64,000 nt of DNA from Sinohyriopsis cumingii. Lineage: Eukaryota > Mollusca > Bivalvia > Unionida > Unionidae. Shown piece by piece: positions 23,125-34,803 of the stretch. The notes under the pieces are model-generated. The model saw nothing but the letters and a program-made list of their open reading frames with translations, did not search any database and was not told the origin of the DNA. The position numbers and the translations under genes are program-made. Within the stretch, counting starts at the first letter, position 1. Each line of letters starts with the position of its first letter. Location of the stretch: NCBI GenBank assembly GCA_028554795.2, contig CM068831.1, positions 64,632,982 to 64,696,981 of the forward strand. The letters are read 5' to 3'.

Positions 23125-23872
23125 GTACATGTATGTATTAATGTAATAAAATATTCATAAATCGATATTTAATGGGTTTAATGCATGCTTTAACTGAAAT
23201 ATTTTAAAATGTTTTAGAGGTTAAAATTATAATAAACTGGTTTTGCTGGTTCAAGATCATGCTTAAAAGATAAAAATTCAATGGTAACACTAATGTACAT
23301 TATACGATTGTGTTACTCATCAATAACTCATTACACAAAATTATATTGGATAAATACAGTATGAAGAAAGCATGATTATACTTATGAAAATGTTTTCTTA
23401 TAATGATTCACATTCTTAAAATCAATCAGGCAGGTGTACGAAATACCAGCAATACAGTTAAAGAAAGCAGCAGACATTGTGTGTTTGTATGTGCAAGAAA
23501 CTGACAACGAACAGAGCAGAACTAGTTTTTAACTAGTCAAAGTGCTTTCAGCTCACTTAGTCATTGTCAAAGGCAATTACATAATAAAGACATACAAGGC
23601 AAACAGTAAACACAAAATAAAGTGTTGAATTTACAAAAACCATTGGAAAAAACCCAGGAATCTTTCCGGATATGCCACCTTAAAACGCTGAACGCAAAGT
23701 GGCTTATACCACAAAGACTCCAAAAAGGGCATACATACATGCAAATAAGATCATCAGTTTATACAGCCCCCATTATTTAAAATGAAATAATTCCTTCATT
23801 GTGTTTTTTATTTACTGACCTGCTGTTTCTTTGTTATTGTTGGTATTATTAATATTGTTATGGTCTTAAATT
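22521..23872. other. Upstream region of CEP164, no coding gene
   Basis: Holds the (AT)n run and otherwise unremarkable AT-rich sequence. If the CpG cluster is the promoter, this is the first part of a 5' UTR intron. Confidence 0.4.
23064..23120 (+). repeat. (AT)n microsatellite
   Basis: Long AT run with GTATAT-type edges. Confidence 0.9.
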
Positions 23873-24193
23873 TCATATCAGTGTACCATCTAGGATATAA
23901 ATTATTGTTACTGTCATATTAATATATTGTCTGGGATATAAACTATTGTTACTGTCATATAAGTATTCTTTCTGGGATATAAACTATTGTTACTGTTATG
24001 TCAATATACTATCTTGGATATAAGCTATTGTTACTATCATATCAGTATTCTGTCTGGGATATAAACTATTGTTACTGTCATATCAATATACTATCTTGGA
24101 TATAAACTATTGCTGTCGTATCAGCTAACTGTATGGGATATAAACTATTGTTACTGTCATATCAGTTAACTGTATGGGATATAAGCTATTGTT
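23873..24193 (+). repeat. Minisatellite, about 43 bp x 7-8
   Basis: Unit blocks GGGATATAAACTATTGTTAC, TGTCATATCA and AATATACTATCT alternate with GTATTCTGTCT. Lies 1.1 kb upstream of the CEP164 start codon. Confidence 0.88.
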
Positions 24194-24541
24194 TCTCCAT
24201 TTTTAGGCTAGTACCAAATAGGTTGCCATTTTATCATCAGTTAAAATCAAATTAGGAGCAGTATAAAAAATTTACATGTACATGACATTAAAATTAATCC
24301 ATATTACAGGACAAAGGTCACATTCTTTTAACATTTAGAAATGTTATAATTCCTGAGGGTAAGCATAGAAACTGCAGTAATTGATAAAATAGATCTAGAT
24401 ATATTTTCTATAAAAAGTTTTCAGCTAATTATGGAAATGAATATTAAAAAACTGGACAGCTTATGAAAACAGATATTTCCATCTTTATTCTTGTTCTGTG
24501 AGAACAAATGAGTTAAGATCACCCAAAAATTTAGAAAGAAG

Positions 24542-24545
<4 letters not shown>

Positions 24546-24610
<65 letters not shown>
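24546..24610 (+). repeat. (AT)n microsatellite
   Basis: About 32 TA dinucleotides, 0.7 kb upstream of CEP164. Confidence 0.92.
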
Positions 24611-24613
<3 letters not shown>

Positions 24614-24754
24614 TCTAATTTGTTTATTACACAAACTTCTCCAGTATTACTATCCAGTAGAGAGTAATTTTGCTAAAAGTATCCAAAGTAGCAATATGAA
24701 GTTATTGTATACTTTAGACCTAATAATGAGAAGACAGATGTACATACTATAAGG

Positions 24755-24872
24755 GCTTCTCATGGGTTGGTGGTTCTTTCCGGGGTTCTTCCTCCATCAT
24801 TAATACTGGCCGCCATGTATAGCCTGTCGTGTGCTGAAAAATGGTGTTAAACCCTACAACAGCAACAACAAC
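24755..24872 (+). repeat. SINE family A, copy 3 (5'-truncated)
   Basis: Only the 3' half is present, from GCTTCTCATGGGTTGG through the body to an (AAC)n tail. Typical 5' truncation from incomplete reverse transcription. Confidence 0.85.
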
Positions 24873-25224
24873 ATATTATAATGAAAACATCAAGTTCAGT
24901 GGCAACTAATCTCACTGTTATTTAATTCTGTTTAAAGTTATCTTGGTTATTGCCTGGGTTCTGCTAGATATCATCTCTTGAATGTCACAGACTTCAAAGA
25001 AATTAATCAGTTCTTACTTTTAGAAGTGACCTATCACACATCTGGGTGACGGTCTAGAGTTCAGCACAAGCACGCAGGTTGATGTTACAAAGTGAAATCA
25101 TTCACAGTTAGGTGTTCAGTATGTATCAAATGAGTGCAGAGAAATTGTAACAAATTGATGTACTCTTAACTAAATGATCAGTCTTGTACCCATAGTTATG
25201 CAAGGATTGTTTCCTCATAACTTC

Positions 25225-25238
25225 AGTTTTCATTGTAG
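25225..25238 (+). promoter_or_regulatory. Candidate 3' splice site of a 5' UTR intron
   Basis: CAGTTTTCATTGTAG is a plausible acceptor 53 bases before the start codon, suggesting a non-coding first exon further upstream. A second AG at 25261-25262 (CTGGCATTGCAG) is an alternative. I could not identify the matching donor. Confidence 0.35.
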
Positions 25239-25247
25239 GTTTCTGTG

Positions 25248-25304
25248 ATGCTGGCATTGCAGATGGTCACAGACGGATTCAACTTCAAAGATGATGATGA
25301 TTAA
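25248..25304 (+). promoter_or_regulatory. Candidate upstream ORF overlapping the CEP164 start
   Basis: An 18-codon ORF starting at ATG 25248 (internal ATG at 25263) reads [18 protein letters not shown] and stops at TAA 25302-25304, overlapping the CEP164 ATG cluster in another frame. If the 5' UTR includes this stretch, ribosomes starting here would miss the main start, so it could lower translation. It depends on which acceptor (25238 or 25262) the mRNA uses. Confidence 0.4.
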
Positions 25305-25360
25305 TGACCAGCTAATCCTCGAAGAGGATTATGATGAAAACTATGAACCAAATGAAGAAG
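25291..25360 (+). CDS. CEP164: CEP164 coding exon 1 (start codon)
   Basis: Starts with three consecutive ATG codons (25291, 25294, 25297), then encodes [20 protein letters not shown]. It ends in phase 1 before GTAGAT. The first ATG is chosen for lack of other evidence; the second or third would only shorten the protein by one or two Met. The human protein has about seven extra residues before the conserved DQL motif, so the N-terminus here is short but alignable. The exon is probably continuous upstream with 5' UTR, back to an acceptor at about 25238 or 25262. Confidence 0.92.
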
Positions 25361-28300
25361 GTAGATGTTCAGTTATTATATTTTTTCTATTTATTTATAA
25401 TTTACTTACAGCCATGCAGAACTGCTTGTATGTATACAGTGATCACTCATATTCTTGCCTTCTGATCTTAAACCAGCATTGCATTTTGCCAATAAATTAT
25501 CATGTCCTAGCTGTTAGCTATACTGGTCATGAAACTTTTACACACACATTCATCCAATGATCTAGTTGATCCTAAATAAAATATCGTATACTAGGACATT
25601 CAGTATGGCCACCACAGCAGCCATCTTGAAAATCTTGCTATCCTTACTCCTGGATGGAGAGTTAGAGTGATATTTTGTTTTAGACTTTTACTTATGATCT
25701 CTAGTTGGTCCTTAATGAAAATTGTGCCACTCAGACATCCAATTTGGCCATCACAGTGTCCATCTTGAAAATCTTGTTAGGGCTCTTAGAGACCTAAGCT
25801 TCTGAGTCAAATACATCTGAAATTCTCAGAGGATACACTGTTTCTCCACGTATTGCATTAACATGATGCAACTTGTTTCCCCATGATGCTTCCCTTTTTA
25901 TATATTTGGGAAGTATGCTATGAAGAGACACTTTTTAAGAGAGTGCAGAAATGTACTTTAATTGTAAAAACGAGTTGACGAAATCTGTCTTCATTTTGGG
26001 GGGAAACTGATGTGTGATGAAAATGACACTAATGCTAGTTAAAGGCAAAATGTAGATCAGAATGAGAGCTCAAACGATGACAACAAAGAGAACTCAAATT
26101 CAGAATGTATATTTAGTTCTGACTCCATCTTGACTGTGGTGAAGGACATTGATCAAATTGGCAGCAGGACTGTGAACTTGAGAACTTTGAGGCCTGAGTG
26201 GGAGAAGCAGTTCTCATGGTTTAATATCATAGAATCAACTGGTACATTAAAATGTAGTTTTTGCAGGAAAACAAAATCATTTCAGAATGGAAATATTAAC
26301 TGCAGATATTAGCCTTTTATTGTTGTTGTGTGTTGCTGTTAAATGCAATAAAGGCATACAGTTCCACTTGACAAAAATCATACTAATGGCAGCAGACCTT
26401 ATTTATGGTCATAACATGCTAATGGCAGTAGATGTATTTCTGGTTGACTGACTGTCCCTATTTTCCATTGCTGACCCTAGCCCTTTTTTCTCTCCAGGGT
26501 TTGAATTTTTTTTTTTAATTACCAAAATTGATTTGTGCATCTACTTTAGCCCAGATCTTGATGCACTTAGTGTATTATATATGTATATATATATATATAT
26601 TCATAATGTTTAAAAAAATTTTTTTTTTAAAACTCACTACTTACCTATCCTAATTTTAAAACCAGTGGAATAGGAAACAGATTTTTTTTTGTCTGATGGT
26701 AGCAGACATTAATTATGTCAATAAACAATAATGGCAGCAGACCATAATTATGCCAATAATATGCTAATGGCACCAGTTGGTTTACATTTTCCTGCACAAC
26801 TTTTAAACAGAATTCATCATGAGTACTAAATTGATCATTCATTTTCAGATCTCTATGAGTATGCTGCTATCATTGGGATTGACCCCATAAAAGAACCTCA
26901 CTTACTTTGGATAGCAAGAGAAGGAATAAATGCACCGCTCCCTGAACACTGGAAGCCATGGTATTAATCGTTTTATTCAGCCTCCAGGTTTTGATATTAA
27001 TGACTATGACTGATGTAGTGTCCATGGTGTGAAGTCTTTTAAATTAAGTTGAATATGTTTTGACATCTTAAATTTGACTTTGTTGAGAGATTTACTATTT
27101 TTCTATATGAAATAAATTGAAATTTAATTATTCATGTTAGTTTACAACAATATTTCCCACATTTTACATTGCAGGATATGGGAATGTCATTTTTGTACAA
27201 TTAATAGACCAAAAAACAAGGATAGGGATTCTAAGAATTCACTGTTGTTTGTTGGATACCAATTTTTCTATTTTATGGTTGCTACAGTCAACAGATTCAA
27301 ATACCAATCAATGATGGTCTCCTCTAGGACTTAAGCTATGAATTTACATCCAAATAAAAATGTAAATTTTGCAAAACTACACAAGTGAAAGTGTTGAAAA
27401 TAATGACTTTATAGTAATCGTTGTGTTGTAACTTATACTTGCTAACTTCCATGTTATGCAGAGCAAATTTTGGGTCATATGATGTTGTCTTAAGATAAAC
27501 CCTTCATCAATTAGGAAGAGTACATTTTCTGTGCACACTTTGCAAGGCTCTCTTTTCATCATTATATGAGACTCTTTTATTAAAAATTGTCAGATGTCAC
27601 AAATAAATATCACATAACAGATAGACAAAAATAGAGTTTAGGTGTACAAATTAACTACATTTCTAAAATCTTGCCATTTATCTGTTGCAGCCAAGATCCA
27701 AACCAGGATATCTACTACTTCAACTTTGCTACTGGTGAGAGTATTTGGGACCACCCATGCGATGAATTCTACCGCAAGATGGTCATTGATGAACGCAAGA
27801 AGCTGCCATCTTCAGGTTTAATTTTGATTTTGTAATATTGGAGAAGACAAATTTTTGTATGATTGAAGTAGATATTTGTCACTTCTTAAGATAAAGTGGT
27901 TTTGTTTGTTGCAACTTTATTGAGAGAAGAAAGGCAAAGGTGTTAGTCATTTGATGGTAGTAGAGATGATGTTGTAAGCATTAATCAGGGTTTGGGATAT
28001 GTATTTTCTCTACATTCATTTGTACTGAACCTTTTCAAGAATTTGTGTGATATCTGCCGCCATATTCTTTGATTATTTTTAACACAAAATGTAAGCTAAA
28101 ACCTCCAAATTCAGATAGGATACTGTGTTGTTGTTGTTGTGGGGTTTAACGCCATTTTTCAGCACACGATAGGCTATGCATGGCGGCCGGTATTAATGGT
28201 GGAGGAAGAATCCAGAAAACCCCCGGGAAAAACCACCTACCCACGAGAAGCTACTGGCAAGCTTTCTCACATACCCACATTGGCCGAATCCTAGACTCTA

Positions 28301-31300
28301 ACCTACGCAGACAGAGGTGAGATGGCAGTGATCCATAACGGAGAGCGCTTTAGACCACTCGGCCACTCGGGGCCCCGATAGGATACTGTGATTGGGTCAG
28401 CAGAATGTAACAGTCTAAGAGACAGATAGGATACTGTGATTAGCATAGCAGAATGTAACAGTCTAAGTTACAGATAGGATACCATGATTAGGTCAGCAGA
28501 ATGTAACAATCTAAGAGACAGATAGGATACTGTGATTAGGTCAGCAGAATGTAACAGTCTAAGAGACAGATAAGATACTGTGATTAGGTCAGTAGAATGT
28601 AACAGTCTAAGAGACAGATAGGATACTGTGATTAGCACAGCAGAATGTAACAGTCTAAGAGACAGATAGGATACCGTGATTAGGTCAGCAGAATGTAACA
28701 GTCAAAGAGACAGATAGGATACTGTGATTAGGTCAGCAGAATGTAACAGTCTAAGAGACAGATAGTATACTGTGATTAAGTCAGCAGAATGTAACAGTCA
28801 AAGAGACAGATAGGATACCGTGATTAGATAGGATACCGTGATTAGGTCAGCAGAATGTAACAGTCGAAGAGACAGATAGGATACTGTGATTAGGTCAGCA
28901 GAATGTAACAGTCTAAGAGACAGATAGGTCAGTAGAATGTAACAGTCTAAGAGACAGATGGAATACTGTAACAGTCTAAGAGACAGATGGAATACTGTAA
29001 CAAAGAGACAGACTTAAAAAATCTGGAAAGTTCCATGAGTCTTTTTTCAAATTACAGATCGTCAAAGTCTGGGCTCTTTGAACTTCAGCTCAAGTAGTAC
29101 ACGAAACGTTCATAGTTTTCGATACAGTTAAGCAGACAATCTTCATATTGTGTGTGGATTTTGCAGATAGGGCCCATCAGGGATTTACAGATGGCGCCCA
29201 GCAGGAGCTGAATAATAATAACTTACCAGTGACATTCTAGAATTTAAAAAATGTAGCATTTCAGCAGTGGGCTGTGTTTCTTGCATGCAAATTAGATATC
29301 ACCTTTTTTTGACAGGCAACTCATCTATAATTGAGAGAGGCCTGATCTGAACTGGTAGTGTAGAGCTGACCTCCAACATGGTGACCATTGCCACTAAAGA
29401 AAAAACTTTGTATCATTATTGCTCATGAAAGATTGTGGCATTGACATAGGGTTTTTCACTAAAATGCCTCATGCAGCACATATTTGGTGCCAAATAACAT
29501 GGTGCTGACGTAAGCCCCCACCATATCTTGCTGTAATGAACACACATGAAAACCAAACCTACTAAACCTTGTTTAGTTGAAGGTCACTGCATGCTAAGCA
29601 ATTAGGCACAGGTATTTTAAACAAGAAAACATAATTAATGTGGTAAATCTTTACAGTATTCGAGACAGATTCAGTGATCTTTGTCATTTAAAGTTGTAAC
29701 ATTTCTCTTTCAAATACATTACCTGATCACATTGACATTAGGTATTACCTTCTGCTAACTCCAGAATCCAGCCCTCATATAGACATGAAAATGTCTTTTG
29801 TCTTTCCACCTTCTCTCTCTTTCTCTCTCTCTCTCTCTCTGCGTAATGTGGACTTAGTAGAGCACCTAATCTTGAGAGGCTCTAAGCGCTTTACAATAAT
29901 AGATAGCACATACAAACATACAACAAGATTTAAAAAAAACATGATGTTTCGAAACATAAACATGCTGACAATAATTAAGGAAGTAAATAGACAAAGGGAA
30001 GCAACTCTTATTGAATTTTTCCTTTTATCCCACCAGTTGTTGATGTATAGCCAGAATATTGTCAGTTTTTAACTTTTGCTTGCTCTGTCAGCAGGCCTCC
30101 AAGAAATCCATTTGATTTAAGTCTGTTTTCACCCATCAACCTTTTATTGTTGGCGGTACAATAAAAGTCTGAACATTGTTAAATGTAGTATAAACTTAAC
30201 AGTTTCTGATCACTTCGTATATGATATACATCAAAGACATGTCTCCTCGCAGGTGGGCAGAAGAATAAGGACAAAGCAGGTAAGGGGGACAAGAAGAACA
30301 AGGGTGAAAAAGCAGACAAACCAGGTGCTGTGAAGGTGAGTAAAATCTCAGACTATAACTAAATTTACTTAATTTACTGGACATAATTTTACTGAACTAG
30401 AGAACCAATAAAAACTACATTTGAGTTGATAGTTGGTAAGTTAGTAAACACTTCATGCCCTTGGTGGTCCAAAAAATTTGTTATAGCTAGTTGAATTCCA
30501 TTGATTGCAAACTTTTCTGATGTCAGTATCTTTTTTGTCTTTCAAAGTGTTACACCTTGAGCAAGTTTCAATGACATTAACCCACCCACCCCCATTGCCA
30601 TTTCCCCCTCCCCAAAAAATTGAACAAATTCCCATATCTTGATCATTTGTAGTGGAACAGAGGTACTTTAAATGCCCCCATGATAGCTCAGTCAAAGTGT
30701 ATCTTCATTACTGTATTACCTAATGCCAGTATTATCTTCATCACTGTATTACCTGATGCCAGGATCTTCATCATTGTATTAAATGATGCCAGTATCTTCA
30801 TCCTTGTATTACTGGATGCCATTATCTTCATCACTGTATTACCGGATGCCAGTATCTTCATCCTTGTATTACCGGATGCCATTATCTTCATCACTGTATT
30901 ACCTGATGCCTGTATCTTGATCCTTGTATTACCGGATGCCATTATCTTCATCACTGTATTACCTGATGCCTTTATCTTTGTATTACATGATGTCATTATT
31001 GCTATCATTGTATTTTTGACACCATTATCTTCATAACTGTATTACCTGATGCCAGTATCTTCATCCTTGTATTACCTGATGTCATTATTGCTATCATTGT
31101 ATTACCTGATGCAAGCACATTCATCACTCTATTACCTGATGCCAGTATCTTCATCCTTGTATTACCGGATGCCATTATCTTCATCACTGTATTACCTGAT
31201 GCCAGTATCTTTATCTATGTGATGTCATTATTGCTATCATTGTATTACCTGATGCCAGTATATTCATCACTCTATTACTTGATGCCATTACATTAATCAC

Positions 31301-34300
31301 TGTATTGCCTGTGTTATGTGTTTAGACTCGCATAAACAGTAACATAAAAAGAGTGAAAACAACAATTTTTTTATAATTTAACAGATAATTTATTTTCCTG
31401 GAAAATTCTGTAAAAATGGGAAAAAAGAAGAACTTACAGTTTCAAGAATCAAATCCAAAAATAATCTGAGAATAATCCACGAATTAAATTGCAAAAGTCC
31501 ATGTAATAAATGTTCTAATAATTTCAAATTCGAATCCTGATGTAAAATCCAAGATGGATGACGATGACATATGCTGTGGTCAGTACTATGCTTATGTACA
31601 GCTCCTTGTAGAAATACAAATAATGGCACTCTGGTAATGGAAATCCAAATTAAACTTGTAAACAATGTCTTTCCAAAATTTGTGTAAGTGCTCTTCAACT
31701 ATTTCCAGAGAATAAAGAATTAATCCTTTTGAAATCCAAATGATCTGAAGATAATTAACTCAAAATCTAGCAACAACAAAGAAAACAACTTGATACCAAG
31801 TGTAAAAGCCCGAAAACTGAGAAATCTCTCTCAAAACAAAGGTTATATTGTATCATAAGACACAGTTTCAAAATTTCCCCAAGTTGCGAAATCAGGACAG
31901 GGGGTCACGTGATCATGTTTATATCACGTACACAGAATATGGCCTTGATTAGACCAATAATTTTCTCTTAGAAATAAAGAAAAATAAAAAAAGTTGTTTA
32001 CGTCTTAGATGTAATCCCATCATGACCTTAGAAACAACCAATCATTTTAAAATAAAATAGAACTTTGTTTACTAATCTTGAATCGAGGTCAGAATTTAGA
32101 TCAACACCTGGTGTTTATAAACTAACAGTCAAGGTCAAACAATTTTCTGAAAAAGTATCATCTCTGGTGGAAAAAATTTACATTATAATAGAATAAAAAA
32201 TTTAAAACTGACAAACAATTAAATTAAAAATAAACATGAATTAAATCAGATATACGTTACACCTGATGGCAATATCTTCATCATTGTATTACCTGATGCC
32301 AGTATCTTCATCACTGTATTACCTGATGCCAGTGTCTTCATCATTGTATTACCTGATGCCAGTATATTGATCACTGTATTACCTGATGTGAGAATCTTCA
32401 TCATTGTATTACCTGATAAAATAAAAAAAATTACCTGTCAATGCACAGTCAAAGTGTATCACTGCTAATCCAATGCCAGTATCTTCAGTATTGTATTACC
32501 TAATACCAGTATCTTTATTATTGTATTATCTATAAAAAAAAAAACATTAAATGCACCCTTGAAAGCTCAGTCAAGGTGTATCACTGCTTTTCCAATGTCA
32601 ATATCTTTATTGTTTTGTCTGATACCAATATCTTCGTCATTGTCTTAGTAGTATGACTGGTGTCATCAGTTTTATGATTCTGTATTAAGTTTTTTGCAAA
32701 ACTGTTTGCAATTAAGATAGAGAGTGATACATCTTTTCATAGTTACAGTTGAGATACTGCATTCCTCTGAACCCATTCCACCAATGCTTTGATCATGTTC
32801 TCAACATACAACCTAGGCCTTCTTTTATATTTGTTGCTTTATTTGTTTGCCTTCTTGCATGCTAGCTGCAGTCTTACTTGCTTTAATAATGCCATCATAT
32901 ATACACAGTCACTTGGCCCCTTAAAGGCAGAGCAGAGTCGTGGGATTCCATCTTTGCACAAGAAGACTGCACTGGAGCCCATGAAATCATCTGGAGCACA
33001 GCTTGCCCCTCTCAAGACCTCGGGAAGTCAACAGGTAGTTATTGTAAGCACACACACACACATATACACACAGAGTCTCATTATACACTGAATAAAAAAG
33101 ATATGTATCACAATATGTATTGGTTTAAAGATTTCAAACACAATGTACATTGAAATATTGATGTGTTGAGATGCAGTATGCGTCACAATACAGCTGATTC
33201 TAGAGTCTGCAAACCTGTCAAATGTCTTTGTGACCAAGACTAATGGAATTTCCAGATGCTAAACTGGTACATAATCTAAAGAGCATAGTCCATACACTAC
33301 ATAGTGTCAGAGTCTTGTACCATATATAATGTTATTTGGATATGCTTACTGTTTATCATTACTCTGGTTATTAATTATTTTCTGTTCATAAGAAAAGAGG
33401 AGATATATTATAAGTTTATTTATATTTTGTGCTTGTATTTAAGTTATCATGATACACAGTATTTTATGAACTGTACTGACACATCATATTGGTTACAATG
33501 TATTGCATTGCACTGAACAATGAATTGACTGACTTCAGCAAATAGATAGTTTGGCAGAAAGAAAACTCATACCTATGTGCATCAGTGAATCATTACATTA
33601 TCTAAGACACACACAGGGTGCAAGTTATTGTTTTGGTTTGTTTGTTTGATACATTTATTGGGTAGGATTTATCTTCCTAACCCTTTCTTTTGCAATTTTC
33701 CCCTCTATATTTTTATAACAGAACCTTAAATTGGCACTATGTAGCCAAGATTGTGCTGATTTGCCACATGCATACATATGTACATATTGTTTGATTGCAT
33801 TGTGAGAATACGGGTACATGCATTCTTTTAGGATTAAAGCATGTTTTGAATATTTTGCTTAAGCTGATATTCTCATGACTGTTATTTACTAATGAGTGCA
33901 GCAATTACTCATTGATGTGATGTGACCTTTTCCTGATGTAGTGTTTTGTTTTATGTTAAATCTTTTTTCTCAAGCACTGTTTATGATAGTTTTAAACCAA
34001 TAATAATAATAAATTAAGTACTTCCTCACTAAGTTCAAGGCACATACATTTATTTATGTGGGTATGGTCTTTGATACCTTTTCATGATTTAATAGTAATA
34101 TTTGTGTAAAATACCTCAATAGAAAGTAACCGTGCCTATGTTAGTTGGTCTACTTGTATGGCACTATTGTAATGAAGTACCACAATAAGTACCATAATAA
34201 TAGTAATAGGGTTAACATTTATTCAAAGTCTGTGACACATTTTTTAAAAAACTAATATACCTAGTGGTCCTATACATCTAGTATTTATATATCTGCATGA

Positions 34301-34757
34301 ATGGATACTCATAGATTCAATAAAGAATCAAAATACTGATGGCTTTATTGATAGTACTCCAGTTATTTAACTATTTAAACAAGGAAGGCTAAATTTGTAT
34401 ATACATGTACATTATTTCTACACTATTAATTTCTTGCATTTAGCTTTTTTGCACCTTCTATACATACTTATCTAATTGGAATGATTAAACATTTTGAGTG
34501 AGATGTACTATGAATAGTACTACATTTGCCTCACAGAAATAGGTGACTGTGACCCATATTTCATGCTTCACTGAGTTGGCTAAATGTTGTGTTTTAAGTT
34601 TATTTCTCAATCCCTCTTTATGCTAGAACCGTTAAACTAGGTGATTGTATGCATATTTTTACAGTACATATATATATCATAAAAAGGTACTGTGACCTAC
34701 ATCACACATTTTGCTTGCTTATATTATGGTTAGCTGATGACCACATATGTTTTCTCA

Positions 34758-34803
<46 letters not shown>

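Noticed and set aside
25361..25560. Read-through of CEP164 exon 1 to 89 codons
   Set aside because: The coding match stops at the GTAGAT donor and the next homologous residues are in exon 2.
29800..29960. ORFs over the CT-rich stretch ([19 protein letters not shown])
   Set aside because: Low-complexity translation of a microsatellite in intron 3.
30680..31036. Coding repeat protein (118 codons) and its 106-codon antisense partner
   Set aside because: Open only because the tandem unit is 30 bp; located in CEP164 intron 4 with no splice fit.
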